A stretch of DNA of 64,000 nucleotides from Malaya genurostris (taxonomy: Eukaryota > Arthropoda > Insecta > Diptera > Culicidae): NCBI RefSeq assembly GCF_030247185.1, contig NC_080571.1, forward strand, positions 108,459,128-108,523,127, given 5' to 3'. A model generated the notes under the pieces. It made no database searches. It saw only the letters and a program-made list of their open reading frames with translations, and had not been told where the DNA came from. Within the stretch, counting starts at the first letter, position 1. Each line of letters starts with the position of its first letter. A program made the position numbers and the translations under genes. Shown here one piece after another: positions 11,391 through 22,585 of this stretch.

Positions 11391-11741
11391 AAAAGTGTGA
11401 AATTTGAAATCAAATGCTCTCAAATGCTTCAATTTGCGATTGAAACTAACGGCCAAAGAAATACACACCATAGAAATGAAGCTCACATCAATTGCTTTGG
11501 TATGGCTAGAAAAATTTATGTAAAGCCCCATTGCAATTGAATCTTATCCGGTTCTACAGTAATGTGTTGATAACCAAGACTGAATTTAAAACTCTATTTG
11601 AGTTATGACAAAAACAACCTGCAGAAAATTGTATAGAAGAACCATCAACCAGAGAAAATTTACAACATTATTAAAATAATGCAATGTCACCGAAAGAATC
11701 GCTTAGTCGAATTTCCGTTTTTCATTAGGAATCATTAAGCC
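11391..11741. other. No feature recognised
   Basis: AT-rich unique-looking sequence between the M3 repeat and a SINE fragment. No gene or repeat recognised. Confidence 0.4.
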
Positions 11742-11893
11742 CCTGGAAGGATTCTTAGTGTCAGTAGGATCCATAGTACTAGCCATGCAATGATTCTGTA
11801 CGCTAAGAATTGGCTTCGAAGTCTGTTGAAACAGAAAGGCCAAATTTCACGAAAGGAATGTAATGCCAAGACTTTGCTTTGACTTTGCTTTCA
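11742..11893 (+). mobile_element. SINE body fragment, copy 1 (no tRNA head)
   Basis: Matches the body of the SINEs at 14347 and 16373, from cctggaaggattcttagtg through atgattctgtac to aaaggaatgtaatgcc. It ends in a repeated actttgcttt tail. The tRNA-like head is absent, so this copy is 5'-truncated. Confidence 0.75.
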
Positions 11894-13904
11894 GTTTGAC
11901 TCGGAGGATACTAATTTTGAGTCGATTGTAAAACCAATGCCTCGATTAAAGATTCACAATTTTAGAAACTGGTTCTGAAAAAAGAAAAAAAGTGTCCAAT
12001 TTTGTTGGGATGGTTATGTGGAATTCATTTTCAATGTAGAATTTTAACATGCTAGGAGAATTATCGACTGTAGCATAGACTGTTCAGGCTCGTCGTACTT
12101 CACCTTCCTGGAATGCCAAGCTCGATTTTCAAGGTATAAAATGAATTAATTCCATCTAAGCTGTAAATTTCCGACAGGAAAAATACGTGAAACCCGTCAA
12201 AATTGTTGAATACAGTGAAAAAAAACACATGGAGAACTTGTGTGTAGCCGTAATCAGCTTTGCCCCGCAGTGTTCTCCATCATTAGCACCGGCTGCAGTG
12301 AAAAATTAGTACTCCCCAACCCGCTCTTCTAATTGATGCTGTAAAAATATCAAATAGGATTCGGTCCCATCACGATGTGCACCCAGTTCAGTTTTCACAC
12401 CATTCGAATACGGCACCCCTAGCAAAAAACGTCGGAAGTCCATTTGATGCTTGACTTGGTACATAATTGCAACCTCCGGTTTTGCACACCCGACGATCCA
12501 TTCTCTCTGCTTCACTGTATGAGGTGTCAGCGTTTTTTTATTCTTCCTTTTTCCCGGGTCGGGTTCAGCGATACCATCGTGTCGGAAGCTTGGATAAAAG
12601 GCCTACCTGATTATTCAGATGAAAGCACGCAAAAATTCCATCGCGGCCGGTTTCTTTTTCCTTCTCTGGTTTGGAAGCTGGGATGTGTGCCCTCCGCTTC
12701 CGGTCCCGGATGAAGGCGAACGGAGAAAAATTACTCGCGTGGCATAAACCGCAGACCGTGCTCAAAATGGTTCCGCTTGATCTATAAATCTTTTCGGGGT
12801 ATGTACACTGATTTTTGAATACGACACGCCATCCCAGAAAACGGTGAGAAAGCGCAGCATGGCATGCTGCAAGGGATATTAAACCCGGGAAGCAGTTGGT
12901 AATTTTAAATATAATCCTATTTTGTGCTGAAATTCAATGAATGAAGTTAAATTTTTAACGACATGTCATGTAGTGACTAAGATGTTGTCGTTTTCTACCT
13001 TTACCAGAGATGTCGCAGTAACGTAAATCGAGTAACCCCAATTTTCACACCAAAATGAAAATCTAGAACTTTACACATTAATTTGCTTTCGTCACTTAGA
13101 AATAGCTGTTATTCGGAATCCTTCGCATAAAGTATCCGTCTTTAAATTAGTTCATACAAAATTTATCACTCATAGGGAAAACATAACTCATTTTTATACA
13201 TAAAATAACACATGAAAACCAGTTCGCATAAAGGCAAAGTTTTGATTAAGCTAATCAACGCCTAATCGAAATTGATGCACATCGACAGCGATTGTCTTTC
13301 CGAAAATTCTCACCAAAAAAGGTCCATTTATGATTTGTCCGGCACCACGCAATCGTAAAACTTACAACTTGTAATAAATATTAATGAGCTTGACACAAAC
13401 CGTTCTGAACAAAGCCTAATCAACATTCCATGTAAGATCAATTAGTAAACCATTGGAGACTGGACCCATTTTGGTGCGAATGATTGCTTAGATATTACCC
13501 ACTACAGCCCACAATCCCTTTCAACACTGGCATCGAATCATCCGACAGAAATGTCCTTCGACTGATAGGGATCAGGATAAAGTATGAATATCATTACTAT
13601 TTCAGTTGCTAGCCACTCGACCAAATGCGAAATAGTGCGTATGAAAACTAGAGCCATTGGGGACTCATTAAATCTGGGACGGGTGTCGTGTGGCTAGATT
13701 TATTCTTCTTCTTATACCATAAATGATAAATGGATTTAGCATGCTCTTCTACACATTAGCCTCTGAAAAAAATGGTAACTATCTCAACGCAGTTCAATTT
13801 TCAAAGAAGCAATGTGCATCATGGAGACAATAACAAAAACGCAAAGGGCCTCTCTTACCAGTGTACGCATTTGTAAATGTTCAAAGTCATGCGGTTAATT
13901 TCGA
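11894..13904. other. No gene recognised
   Basis: Two kilobases without an identified element. The part from about 12300 to 12790 is GC-richer and has open frames of 69 to 89 codons on both strands. None is recognisable and none shows convincing splice sites. Confidence 0.4.
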
Positions 13905-14065
13905 AAAAAAAACGGATGGGTAATGTTAGAGACATAACTGGATGACGTGAATACGAATAAAACTGGCACGCTTCCTTCACACTTTCGAATATCAGTTATT
14001 TAATCGAGCGTGTGCATTGTGCAAGCTTTTCCCTTCTTCACTACTAGAATTTGAAACGATGGACC
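13905..14065 (+). repeat. Dispersed repeat M2, first module
   Basis: Begins gggtaatgttagagacata and continues gaatacgaataaaactgg. The same module opens the longer M2 copies at 25277 and 29858. Only the first part of the family is present here. Class unknown. Confidence 0.55.
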
Positions 14066-14346
14066 TACACTAAAGTACGGATTAGTTACATAAAATTTGT
14101 ACAGTTCTTTATAATGGAAAGGAAGACAAAAACACGTTAAAAGCCTGTTTTAATCCACCTGATACCTTTCTCAAATCTCTCATATTCTCATATTATGTAA
14201 TGAAGCCTTTCCCATATCTCTCATATTCTCATATATAAATGTGTGGTATTCTTCAAAATTCTTGGAAAACAGAAAGGTTTGTCCCTAAACTAGTGTAACC
14301 TACAGAGTAAAACAATAGTCGGGTCGAGGTGAGTTCCACTATTGCA
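14066..14346. repeat. Short local duplication ctctcatattctcata
   Basis: Between about 14175 and 14236 the phrase ctctcatattctcata occurs twice 46 bp apart, with related cctttc text before each. The rest is unremarkable AT-rich DNA. The last ten bases (14337-14346) are the left target duplication of the SINE that follows. Confidence 0.5.
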
Positions 14347-14554
14347 CTATTGTCCCGGGTTGGCGGTTCAATGCATAGGACGCTGGTCTCACAAGACAGT
14401 TGTCGTATGTTCGAACCCCGACCTGGAAGGATTCTTAGTGTCAGTGGGATCCATAGCACTAGCCATGCAATGATTCTGTACACTAAGAATCGGCTGCGAA
14501 GTCTGTTGAAATAGAAAGGTCATTTCATAAAAGGAATGTAATGCCAGGACTTTA
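14347..14554 (+). mobile_element. tRNA-derived SINE, copy 2, with 10-bp TSD
   Basis: The head (about 14347-14430) has RNA polymerase III promoter-like boxes: tggcggttcaatgcatagg as box A and gttcgaacccc as box B, the latter canonical. The body follows with gattcttagtgtcag and a gaatgtaatgcc end. CACTATTGCA occurs at 14337-14346 and again at 14555-14564, the target duplication expected from LINE-assisted retroposition. It resembles the Feilai-type SINEs of Aedes as I recall them, but the family name is not certain. Confidence 0.85.
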
Positions 14555-14660
14555 CACTATTGCAGGTACATCTGAAACCGGAATCCAGGAGCCGGTATAA
14601 TCGAAATCGGTTCGACAAAAGTGACTGGGATCCATTTTTGAGTCTATGACTACAATCTGG

Positions 14661-15890
14661 CTTGCTTCATTTAGAATTGGAACAAACGTTTGTTCATATT
14701 GCGGCGCTCCTGGTGGACGGATTTGGAAGTTCTTGGCGCCCACGTGTCGGGAATTTTATCAGCTTCACGTATGATTTTTGACATTCCGCAAATCGACTGT
14801 ACTTTGTAAACAATCAACATGAAAGCCGAAAGAAGGGAAAAAAGCATCTAGGCTAGCTAAACAGCAGAAATTGCCCAGAAATACCGTATGGCGCGTTATC
14901 AAACGGTATAAGGAAACATTGACGACGATTCGGAAGCCTCAAGCCAATCGTCGGAGTGGAACTGTCGACCGGAAACTGCGTGGTAAGATTATGAAGACGA
15001 TTATGAGGAATCCTAATATGTCGGACCGTGATGTGGCCAGAAAATTCGGTGCTGCCCATACGATCGTGAGGAGAACTCGACTCCGGGAAGGAATCAAGTC
15101 GTATTGAGCTAGCAAACAGCCAAATCGGACCATAAAACAGAATAGTGTGGTCAAAATTCGTGCTCGGAAACTATATGACCAGGTGCTGACAAAGTTTGAC
15201 GGATGTCTTCTGATGGACGATGAAACATATGTCAAGGCTGACTTCGGGCAAATCCCAGGTCAAAAATTTTACTTGGCAACTTTTACTTTTGCCGACAAAT
15301 TTGCAAGAAAATTTATGATTTGGCAGGGCATTTGCAGTTGTGGCAAAAAAACGAAAGTTTTCGTTACAAATAAGACAATGACATCGGAACTATACCAAAA
15401 AGAGTGTCTTTAAAAACGAATTTGCCGTTCATTCGATCCCACGACCATCCCGTAATGTTTTGGCCAGATTTGGCAAGCTGTCAATACAGCATAGTCGTGC
15501 AAGAATGGTATGCAGAGAAAGGGGTCCAGTTTGTTCCGAAAAACCTTAACCCACCCAACTACCCGCAGTTCCGCCCTATTGAGAAATACTGGGCAATCAT
15601 GAAGAGCAGACTCAAGGCAAAGGGAAAGTTTGTCAAATACATCAATCAGATGACGACATGGTGGAATAAGATAGCTAAAACGATGGACGAAGAAGGTGTG
15701 CGCCACCTAATGAGCCGTGTTACAGGAAAAAATCGAGAATTCCTTCGAAACCATGACGAATAATTTTATCCGTATTTTTTCTTAAAAGTATGAAGAAAAC
15801 GCTACATTTGTGTACAAAAGGTTTTGAATTCAATAATAAATAACTGAAATACAGGCAATTGCCTTTGTTCCAATTCTATCTGAAGCAAGC
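14661..15890 (+). mobile_element. DD37E Tc1/mariner transposon, copy B
   Basis: The termini read gcttgcttcatttagaattg and, on the other strand, gcttgcttcagatagaattg, followed by gaacaaa, a TIR of about 27 bp. The length of about 1.23 kb is normal for the class. The transposase relic occupies most of the interior. DR-type repeat lies on both sides (14565-14660 and 15891-16262), suggesting insertion into an older DR copy. A flanking TA duplication could not be placed with certainty. Confidence 0.8.
14820..15763 (+). pseudogene. DD37E transposase relic, copy B
   Basis: The order is N-terminal helix-turn-helix (KQQKLPRNTVWRVIKRYKET, then a second HTH with NMSDRDVARKFG), the first Asp block (LLMDDETYVK, near 15210), the second (FWPDLASC), and the final Glu in FRPIEKYW. 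Between the second Asp and the Glu there are exactly 37 residues, hence DD37E. Disabling lesions are a TGA at 15105-15107, a TAA at 15411-15413 and a frameshift within about ten bases after it. The initiator region also lacks an in-frame ATG. All three catalytic residues are still encoded, so decay is moderate. Confidence 0.85.
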
Positions 15891-16361
15891 TTTACTAAGG
15901 CAAGTTTAGAAATTATTTTAAATGTTACTTCCGGTACTTTCGGATTCGGGAATCGAGAACCAGCAAGACAGGAATCGTTTTGCTTGGTTGTCCATTGACA
16001 ATAACTACCAATTGGAATAATTTTGGGGCCAGTTTAGAAATTTTTGCACGTTTTTTGTTTCGCCGCTTTAAGTGACGGTATCACATTTTTAACACACCTC
16101 ATCCTATAATTCCAGAACCGGAAGTCGAATCCGAATAAAATTTGGAAGTGTGTGGGGTTACAAGACCTCTTGTTTGAATTTAAGTTCATGAAAATCGGAT
16201 AAGCCATCTCCGAGAAAAGTGAGTACTGGAGGAACTAAGTCAAATGGTATATGACACTAACCCATCCGGGCCTCAGTTAAAAAATCGGTTTTTACAGTGA
16301 TTGCATAACCTTTTCTTTAATTTAATGCAAATACAATGGACAATAAAATATCTGACACCAC
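15891..16361 (-). repeat. Dispersed repeat DR fragment
   Basis: Reverse-complement phrases of the DR family are present: ccagaaccggaagtcgaatc, aaaatcggataagccatctc and aatggtatatgac. It probably forms one copy with 14565-14660, split by DD37E copy B. Confidence 0.5.
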
Positions 16362-16372
16362 TTGCACATTCT

Positions 16373-16603
16373 TGCACAGTTGTCCCGGGTTGGCGGTTAA
16401 AGGCATAGGACGGTGGTCCTATGGCTTGTAACAGTTGTCGTATGTTCGAGCCCCGACCTGGAAGGGTTCTTAGTGTCAGTAGAATCCATAGCACTAGCCA
16501 TGCAATGATTCTGTACACTAAGAATCGGCTGCGAAGTCTGTTGAAACAGAAAGGCCAAATTCCACAGAAGGAATGTAATGCCACGGCTTTGCCTTTTTTT
16601 TTT
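16373..16603 (+). mobile_element. tRNA-derived SINE, copy 3, with 11-bp TSD
   Basis: A full copy with a tRNA-like head (gtcccgggttggcgg, box B gttcgagcccc), the same body as the copies at 11742 and 14347, and an oligo-T rich tail (gccttttttttttttt). TTGCACATTCT flanks it at 16362-16372 and 16604-16614. The perfect 11-bp duplication indicates a fairly young insertion. Confidence 0.85.
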
Positions 16604-16704
16604 TTGCACATTCTAAAGTCAACAATTTTCTAATTAGAATCTGTCAGACTGTAAACCTTAACTAAATAAATTATAGGCTCTTCCGATTTACATATTTCAA
16701 CAGA

Positions 16705-16965
16705 TAAGTAACTCTAATCATTCTTTAGACAACATTTGGAGCCATTAGAAGGGCTGATTTTGCATAATGTTCCCCATCGTTGTCCATTTTTCGTTGCATT
16801 TTTCTCCTATGCAAACGACCAGCAGCAGGATGTTGCAATCGCTCTTTTTTTAAGCGAAACTGGCTCTGCAAATGTTCCGCAGCTTCTTGTGCGAATTGAT
16901 TCAATACCATGCGGCCAACATGAATATTCTCCAACGCCATATGGGAGACTCTCATGAAATATTCA
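16705..16965 (+). repeat. Dispersed repeat M2, second module
   Basis: Shares agccattagaagggctgatt and the following 150 bases, including caaacgaccagcagc and agcgaaactggctctgc, with 25827-25990 and 30124-30305. It is the distal module of M2, here without the first one. Confidence 0.6.
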
Positions 16966-18308
16966 ATTCACCGGCCACTGTCGAGCACCAGCTGAAGGCT
17001 GGATCTGCCAAAGTCAACCACTGCGACCCAAATACCCAATGATACAACCCTAGTTTTAAGCTAGTCGTTAATTAAAATTAGTAAAAGCCCTTGGCATCTT
17101 AGAGCTTAAGCAGTGTGCCTTAAACATTATATTCTTGAATAAAAAAAAAAATTAGAGGGTTGTATTCAAGACACGACCGAGCACAATAACATTAAAAATG
17201 AATCGATTCTAGGGTCTTCATAATAAATACAAAAATAAAGATGATAATAATGATGATACACTAAACTTCACTACACTTCAAAGTTACTTGAAAGCTCAAT
17301 TTTAGATACAAACAACCTAAAGATTTAAACCTGAACAAATGAAATTACTTTATTTTATGATGATAGTTTTCGATAAACGTACAAACTTATTAATTTGATT
17401 TGATTTATATCGTTTATTTACCCCCAGTTTTAACCTAATAATGGTCGTTCACTGGGTGAACTTATTAATTTTATAAACAGTTAATCGATCCAAGAGAATG
17501 TTATACCAGTAATCTCAGTAATGGTGTAATTTTATTAATCCTTCAAAATCGTTGATAATCTTCGGAAAGTGTCGGTAAATAATATGGTAACAATACGAGG
17601 AAGAAAACACGTGAAACAGTCCGCATAAAATATTTAGTTACTTACATTGATTTTCGCTTTGGCATATTAGGAATATACGAAATGGATACGCAACAAAATT
17701 CCGAAATTTTGTTTATATTTTAACTTGATGTTATTAACACATGAATGAACATTGTCATAGATACAACGCGTGTAGCCATCAGACGCTTATTGTTTTGAAG
17801 CAAATAATAATTGAACTGAAACTGGCGGTTAACCAAATTTTACGAGGGTTCCTATTCAAACGATACATGTAAAATCGCAGGTAAACTTACCTTGAGTTTA
17901 TCTTTGATACCATATGATATTGCATCTAATTGTACTGTATATGTGAGCCTGTGGAATTCATTTATACTACTAAACCGAAGGGGCCGCTTTAAGATAAGTT
18001 TTAGAATTTAATTTTGAATCTTTTGAAGCGTTTAATTCCTGGTGGGACAGCAACTTGTTCAGTCACATTGTCACGTTTTGTTCGTATGGGAATGGAGATT
18101 TAAGTATGCAAACCGATCCGTTGACAAATTAAAACATTTTTAAGCTTACAATATTGAAGCTTTGGAATCATTTAAGTTAGGAAAATCCATTAACAAATCA
18201 TCGAGGAACAAGCGCTGCAAATTAGATCCGAAAAATCTATCGCCGATAATTCTAAATTGGCCTGATAGTTACCAGAGAACCAAAATAAAATACTCAATTC
18301 AAACCAAT
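16966..18308. other. No feature recognised
   Basis: AT-rich sequence with no transposon family, open frame or repeat array that I could identify. Confidence 0.45.
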
Positions 18309-18535
18309 TTTTCAATGGTATGCAATTGAAGTATTCAAATGACGTTATATCATAAGTTTAAGTTAAATGTTTCCGAATCGATTAGTTGTTGAATTAAATA
18401 AATCCATCAACAAATGACTGAGTAATAAGCGTTCAAAATTATGACAGAAAAATATTACGCGATTAGTTTTGCATGTTTTCAATTGACACCCAGCCTCGGG
18501 AAGCGAAGTGTAAGGCATTTTTAATGGCAAAATCG
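18309..18535 (+). repeat. Repeat R7, first copy of a direct duplication
   Basis: About 225 bp that recur at 18898-19122 in the same orientation, with matching caattgaagtatt-type start, tttccgaatcgattagttgtt, and a gtgtaaggcatttttaatgg end. A more divergent third copy lies at 30525-30640. Confidence 0.7.
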
Positions 18536-18897
18536 ACCAAAAATTTGCTAAATACAAGGGATATTTCAAAAGAATCGGTAACCCCGCTGATTCGGTTCTT
18601 CAATAGCTAGATGTTATATAAAATACTCAAGCGAATGCAAAAGCGACAATCCAGCAAGTGAACGCATATACAATCCAGTCATCAGCTCACTGAACAAGCT
18701 ACTTGTTTCATTCACAGTCTAACATCAACTAGGCAAAGAAATATTGTGCAGCCTATATTTATAGATTTCTCTTCATACTACGCAGAACGATACGGTGTTT
18801 CTTATGCATGACGCAAAGCCTCCTATGCCTAACAAGAAGTTGACGTCATTTTGTACAACAGGGATTGGTGGATGAAAACATAGGTCTATTCCAACCA
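18536..18897. other. Spacer between R7 copies; nothing recognised
   Basis: Unique-looking sequence between the two R7 repeats, with no feature identified. Confidence 0.4.
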
Positions 18898-19122
18898 TTT
18901 TTTCAATAGTATACTATTGAAATACTGAAACGACGTCGTCATACATGTTTAAGTTAAAAGTTTCCGAATCGATTGGTTGTTAAATTATAACAATCCATCA
19001 ACAAATGACCGCGTTATTAACGTTCAAAATTATGACACAAAAAGGTTACGCGACTATTTTTGAAACTTTAAATTGACACCCGGCCCCATATAGTGAAGAG
19101 TAAGGCATTTTTAATGCCAAAA
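18898..19122 (+). repeat. Repeat R7, second copy
   Basis: Direct repeat of 18309-18535, differing by scattered substitutions. It opens with a short palindrome, aatagtatactatt, which the third copy at 30525 also has as aatagcgtactatt. Confidence 0.7.
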
Positions 19123-19149
19123 AATACTAAAGCTATTTTGGTTTAGTTT

Positions 19150-19490
19150 TTACGAGATTTCTTTTGTAGCTTTTTCCCGTATGGGCGATCCCGACGACTA
19201 CAAAAATAGCAACATACAGAATTTAACTGTCGATTTTTGCATTTCAGATTCAGTGAAAGAAACTATCGAAATCATGAACGAGATTCATTTCTGGCATTGA
19301 GAAGGGCCAAATTATGGAATCCTCTACGATATTAAACACTGTTTGGAGCATTTTCCTCGAACGCGAAGCATTCAAATGTTGGCTTTATTTGCACTCGTTT
19401 GATGCAAATTTCGCACTGCGAAAAGTGCATCAAGTCAATATAATTATTCTAGATTTGTAATTAATTGATGATTTTTTTCTCCAATTTGCA
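19150..19490 (+). repeat. M2-related module without the internal insertion
   Basis: Aligns with 25430-25800: gtgaaagaaactatcga, tctacgatattaaacactg, gcgaaaagtgca. Where the 25-kb copy has a 143-bp insertion after cacag, this copy runs straight from aacactg to tttggagcatttt, so it represents the empty site. Confidence 0.6.
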
Positions 19491-20239
19491 CACGGAACGA
19501 CCGAAATTAGCTTTGAGAAGTGTCAAAGCAAAACAATCTATCAAAAAGCTAAAGAGGACAGTCATGTTAAAACTGCTTGCAAATTGTTTTGATGTTTTTC
19601 GCATGTGTTACAATATATCCACATTTAAATTTCTAAACCGATATGTAAAAATGCCGTAAACTCTTAGTGGAAAGTGTATTTATTCAGAATTGGTGCGCAT
19701 TTGAAGCAATTGGGCGTAATAATGTTTTTACGTTTAACAGTGAAGTGAGTTTCGAATGTTGCACTCTATTTGTATATGTAAAATGATGTTTTTTGTATCT
19801 TCTAACCTTCCGGGTTACGTCGTCCGGTGTACTACTTGTATTCGGTTTTTGTTTTCCGAGTGCTAAAAGTTTTGAGGGAGAGAATCGATTTCGTGAAGTC
19901 GAATAAAGAAAACAACGATTTAGTAGAAAACATTTTAAACAGAAGTTTATGTTTCGTTTATGCCTTTTTCTCCAATACAACATCGTATTTATACCTGCCA
20001 ATATATAAAAGACAACCGCGACGGCAAAATTCTTTTCAAGTGTGCCATCTATTGGCTAGTAGTCATTACGATGTTAACGTTTTTTCGGTGACAGTGCGCC
20101 ATATAGCTGCAAATTGCTGAAGCCAATTCTACCATTTATGTTGGTAGAAAACATCGATTTCTTTCACTAATTCGACTAAAAAAATAGTTGAAAGGAAATG
20201 AAGTGTGCCTTAGCTAAGAAATTGCACGTTTAATTGGTG
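19491..20239. other. No feature recognised
   Basis: AT-rich sequence with short open frames only. No repeat family recognised. Confidence 0.4.
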
Positions 20240-20490
20240 AATTCAACTAAAAAATAGCCATTTCAACAAATATTTTATTAATATTCAGAGAATGAGAATT
20301 AAAAAATCTAAATTTGCAAAAGTAAGATTTTTTTAATTGTCTCAAAAAATAAATAACAAAAATCAGAAAATCAAATAATTTTTTCGTCAAAATGCTGATT
20401 TCGGTCTTTCCGTGCAATTGACGCAATTGATTTCCTTGGCAGAGAAACTGGCTCTTCGAACGTCCCACAATTGATTCAATACTAAAACTG
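20240..20490 (+). repeat. M2-like fragment
   Basis: The end of this stretch (gagaaactggctcttcg, then acaattgattcaatac) matches the end of the M2 module at 16705. The remainder is too AT-rich to place. The following 330 bases hold nothing recognised. Confidence 0.35.
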
Positions 20491-20821
20491 GAACTGAGCT
20501 CTGGACCTGAACCAAACGTAATGATGCACTTGCTTTACTTCCTGCTCAGTCAACTGCGCAGCTTAGAATAAACGAAATATTTTATTTCCGTTTAATGTAA
20601 TCTTTATTTTAATTTTTTCGTAGTTTTACAATAGTTTACAAATTAAGTGACACGGTGTTTCTTTTCATCTTTGTTCCAGTTTGTGACATTCGTTCTAATT
20701 TATTTATTTTGCATACGCTGTAATAGTTTTGCTAGAAAGCAAGTGTTGATTTTGTATAAACGAAATATATCAAGTGTTAACCTTTTATACTCACCGAGGT
20801 ACGAAAAAGACTACTTTAGCT

Positions 20822-20954
20822 GAGTTATCACTCTCTCAGAGAGTAAAGTAAATCGTGTTCACGAAAAAAGTGGTCAGTTGACGCTGAAGGGACGCTGCCA
20901 AAATCAAACTTCAGATGATATAGTGTGAACGAGTAGACGACTATTTTTAAATTA
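20822..20954 (+). repeat. Flanking repeat with tatcactctctcagag phrase
   Basis: The phrase ttatcactctctcagag and the following ttcacgaaaaa and ggtgctgcc-like text recur at 30860-31010. It is the DNA into which the mariner at 20955 inserted. Confidence 0.45.
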
Positions 20955-22227
20955 TCAGGTGTACAACTTTGCTTCCGCCGATTTCCGATAGGTGACTGTA
21001 CTGGCTGAGGCTGGTTAAAATACATAGATGATAATGCCTTTAAAGTGAGTATGTACAGTGCCTAACGAATCGTTGTCATCGTTGTTTCAGTGACAGTTGT
21101 TCTTGTTTTCGTCATATTCACGCTCGAAAATGTCTGTTTATGTGCCCAATTCTCGCCATTTGCGGGAAGTTTTACTTTTCTGTTACAATTCGAAAAAAAT
21201 GCAGCTGAAGCACATCGAATGCTCTCAGAAACTTACGGTGATGCTGCTCTGAGTAAAAGAACGTGTCGGAAGTGGTTTCAACGTTTTAAAAATGGTGATT
21301 TCGATGTCGAAGACAAACATGGTGGTGGAAGAGAAAAAATCTTCAAAGATGAACAACTAGAAGCATTACTTGATGAAGATTCGTGCCAAACCCAAGAAGA
21401 GCTTGTCGAATCGTTGGGAGTGAGTCAGCAAGCCATTTCAAAACGTCTCAAGGCCCTGGGCATGATTCAGAAAGAAGGAAACTGGATGCCGTACGAGTTG
21501 AAACCGAGGGACATCGAGCGCCGTCTATTTGTATGTGAGCAACTGCCTCAAATACAAAATCGTAAGGGGTTTTTACATCGAATCGTAACCGGTGATGAAA
21601 AGTGGGTTCGATACGATAATCCTAAACGCAGAAAATCATGGGGAAAGCCTGGGCATGCTACTTCGGCGAAGGCAAAACCGAATATTCACGGCACCAAGGT
21701 TATGATTTGTATTTGGTGGGATCAGCTCGGTGTGATTTACTACAAGCTCTTAAAACCGAGTGAAACCATCACAGGAGATCGCTACCGAACGCAACTGATG
21801 CGCCTTAGTCGCACGCTAAAAGCGGTCACAATATCAAGAGCGACATGGCAAAGTCATCCTCCAACACGACAATGCTCGGCCTCACGTCGCAAAAGTGGTC
21901 AAAAAGTATCTGGAAACGCTGAAATGGGAAGTCTTGCCCCACCCGCCGTATTCCCCAGATGTCGCCCCTTCTGACTTCCTTCTATTCCGTTCGATGGCAC
22001 ACGGCCTGGCAGATCAACATTTTCAATCCTTCGAAGAGTTGGAAAAATGGATTGCTTCATGGATAGCGTCAAACGAGGACTCCTTTTTTTGAGCCGGGAT
22101 CCGAAAATTGCCGGAAATATGGGAGAAAGTTGTCGCTAGCGACGGACAATACTTTGAATAATACATTTGTAAGCACTTTTTCGCAATAATTTTGGAAAAA
22201 ACGGCGGAAGCAAAGTTGTACACCTGA
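20955..22227 (+). mobile_element. Near-complete cecropia-type mariner
   Basis: The terminal inverted repeats begin TCAGGTGTACAACTTTGCTT and are identical over 26 bp at both ends. TA flanks the element at 20953-20954 and 22228-22229, the duplication expected for mariner. The 1273-bp length and intact ends make it the best-preserved transposon in the window. Only the transposase frame is damaged. Perfect TIRs mean it could still be mobilised in trans if an active relative exists in the genome, which is an inference. Confidence 0.92.
21129..22092 (+). pseudogene. Mariner transposase with two frameshifts
   Basis: The probable start is the ATG at 21129 (MSVYVPNSRHLREVLLF); a run of A at about 21197-21203 then shifts the frame. 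The main frame reads an HTH (TCRKWFQRFKNGDFDVED), the WMPYELKPRDIERR linker typical of the cecropia subfamily, and the first Asp (HRIVTGDEKW). A second shift at about 21820 precedes the second Asp block (LQHDNARPH, in the +1 frame) and PHPPYSPDVAPSDF with the third Asp. All three DD34D residues are therefore still encoded. The end matches the family (NEDSFF, then GIRKLPE-like text). A single-frame product would be about 340 residues. Confidence 0.9.
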
Positions 22228-22585
22228 TAGCTTCGGGAAATTCTTGTTATGTCTTCCGTTTTAATTTTTTCTGGATAAAAACTGTTTCTATTGTCTTTAA
22301 ACGTTTTTTTTTTCTACCTTCAAAAGTAGATAGATACTTCAGAAGGAATATTTACGCTTTTTCTGTTTCTGTATAACAAAATAAAGAAAATAAGTTATTT
22401 ATTCTACCGTTTTATTGAGTGGCCTCCTTAAACGAGTGTTCAAATTTAGATGGGACACAACGGCGTGCACAGGTTTAACGTTTTGCATAAAATAAATAAC
22501 TGTTAATTCTGTGTAAAAATTTTAAACAATAATTTTTCGAACATTCTGAGTAAAGAGTAACTTCACTTTTGTTTTTTTTAAAACA
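22228..22585. other. No gene; spacer between two mariners
   Basis: AT-rich. The 5' end of the second mariner must lie here, but no sequence complementary to its apparent 3' end (gttaggtccggaactttttt) was found, so that terminus is lost or diverged. Confidence 0.4.
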
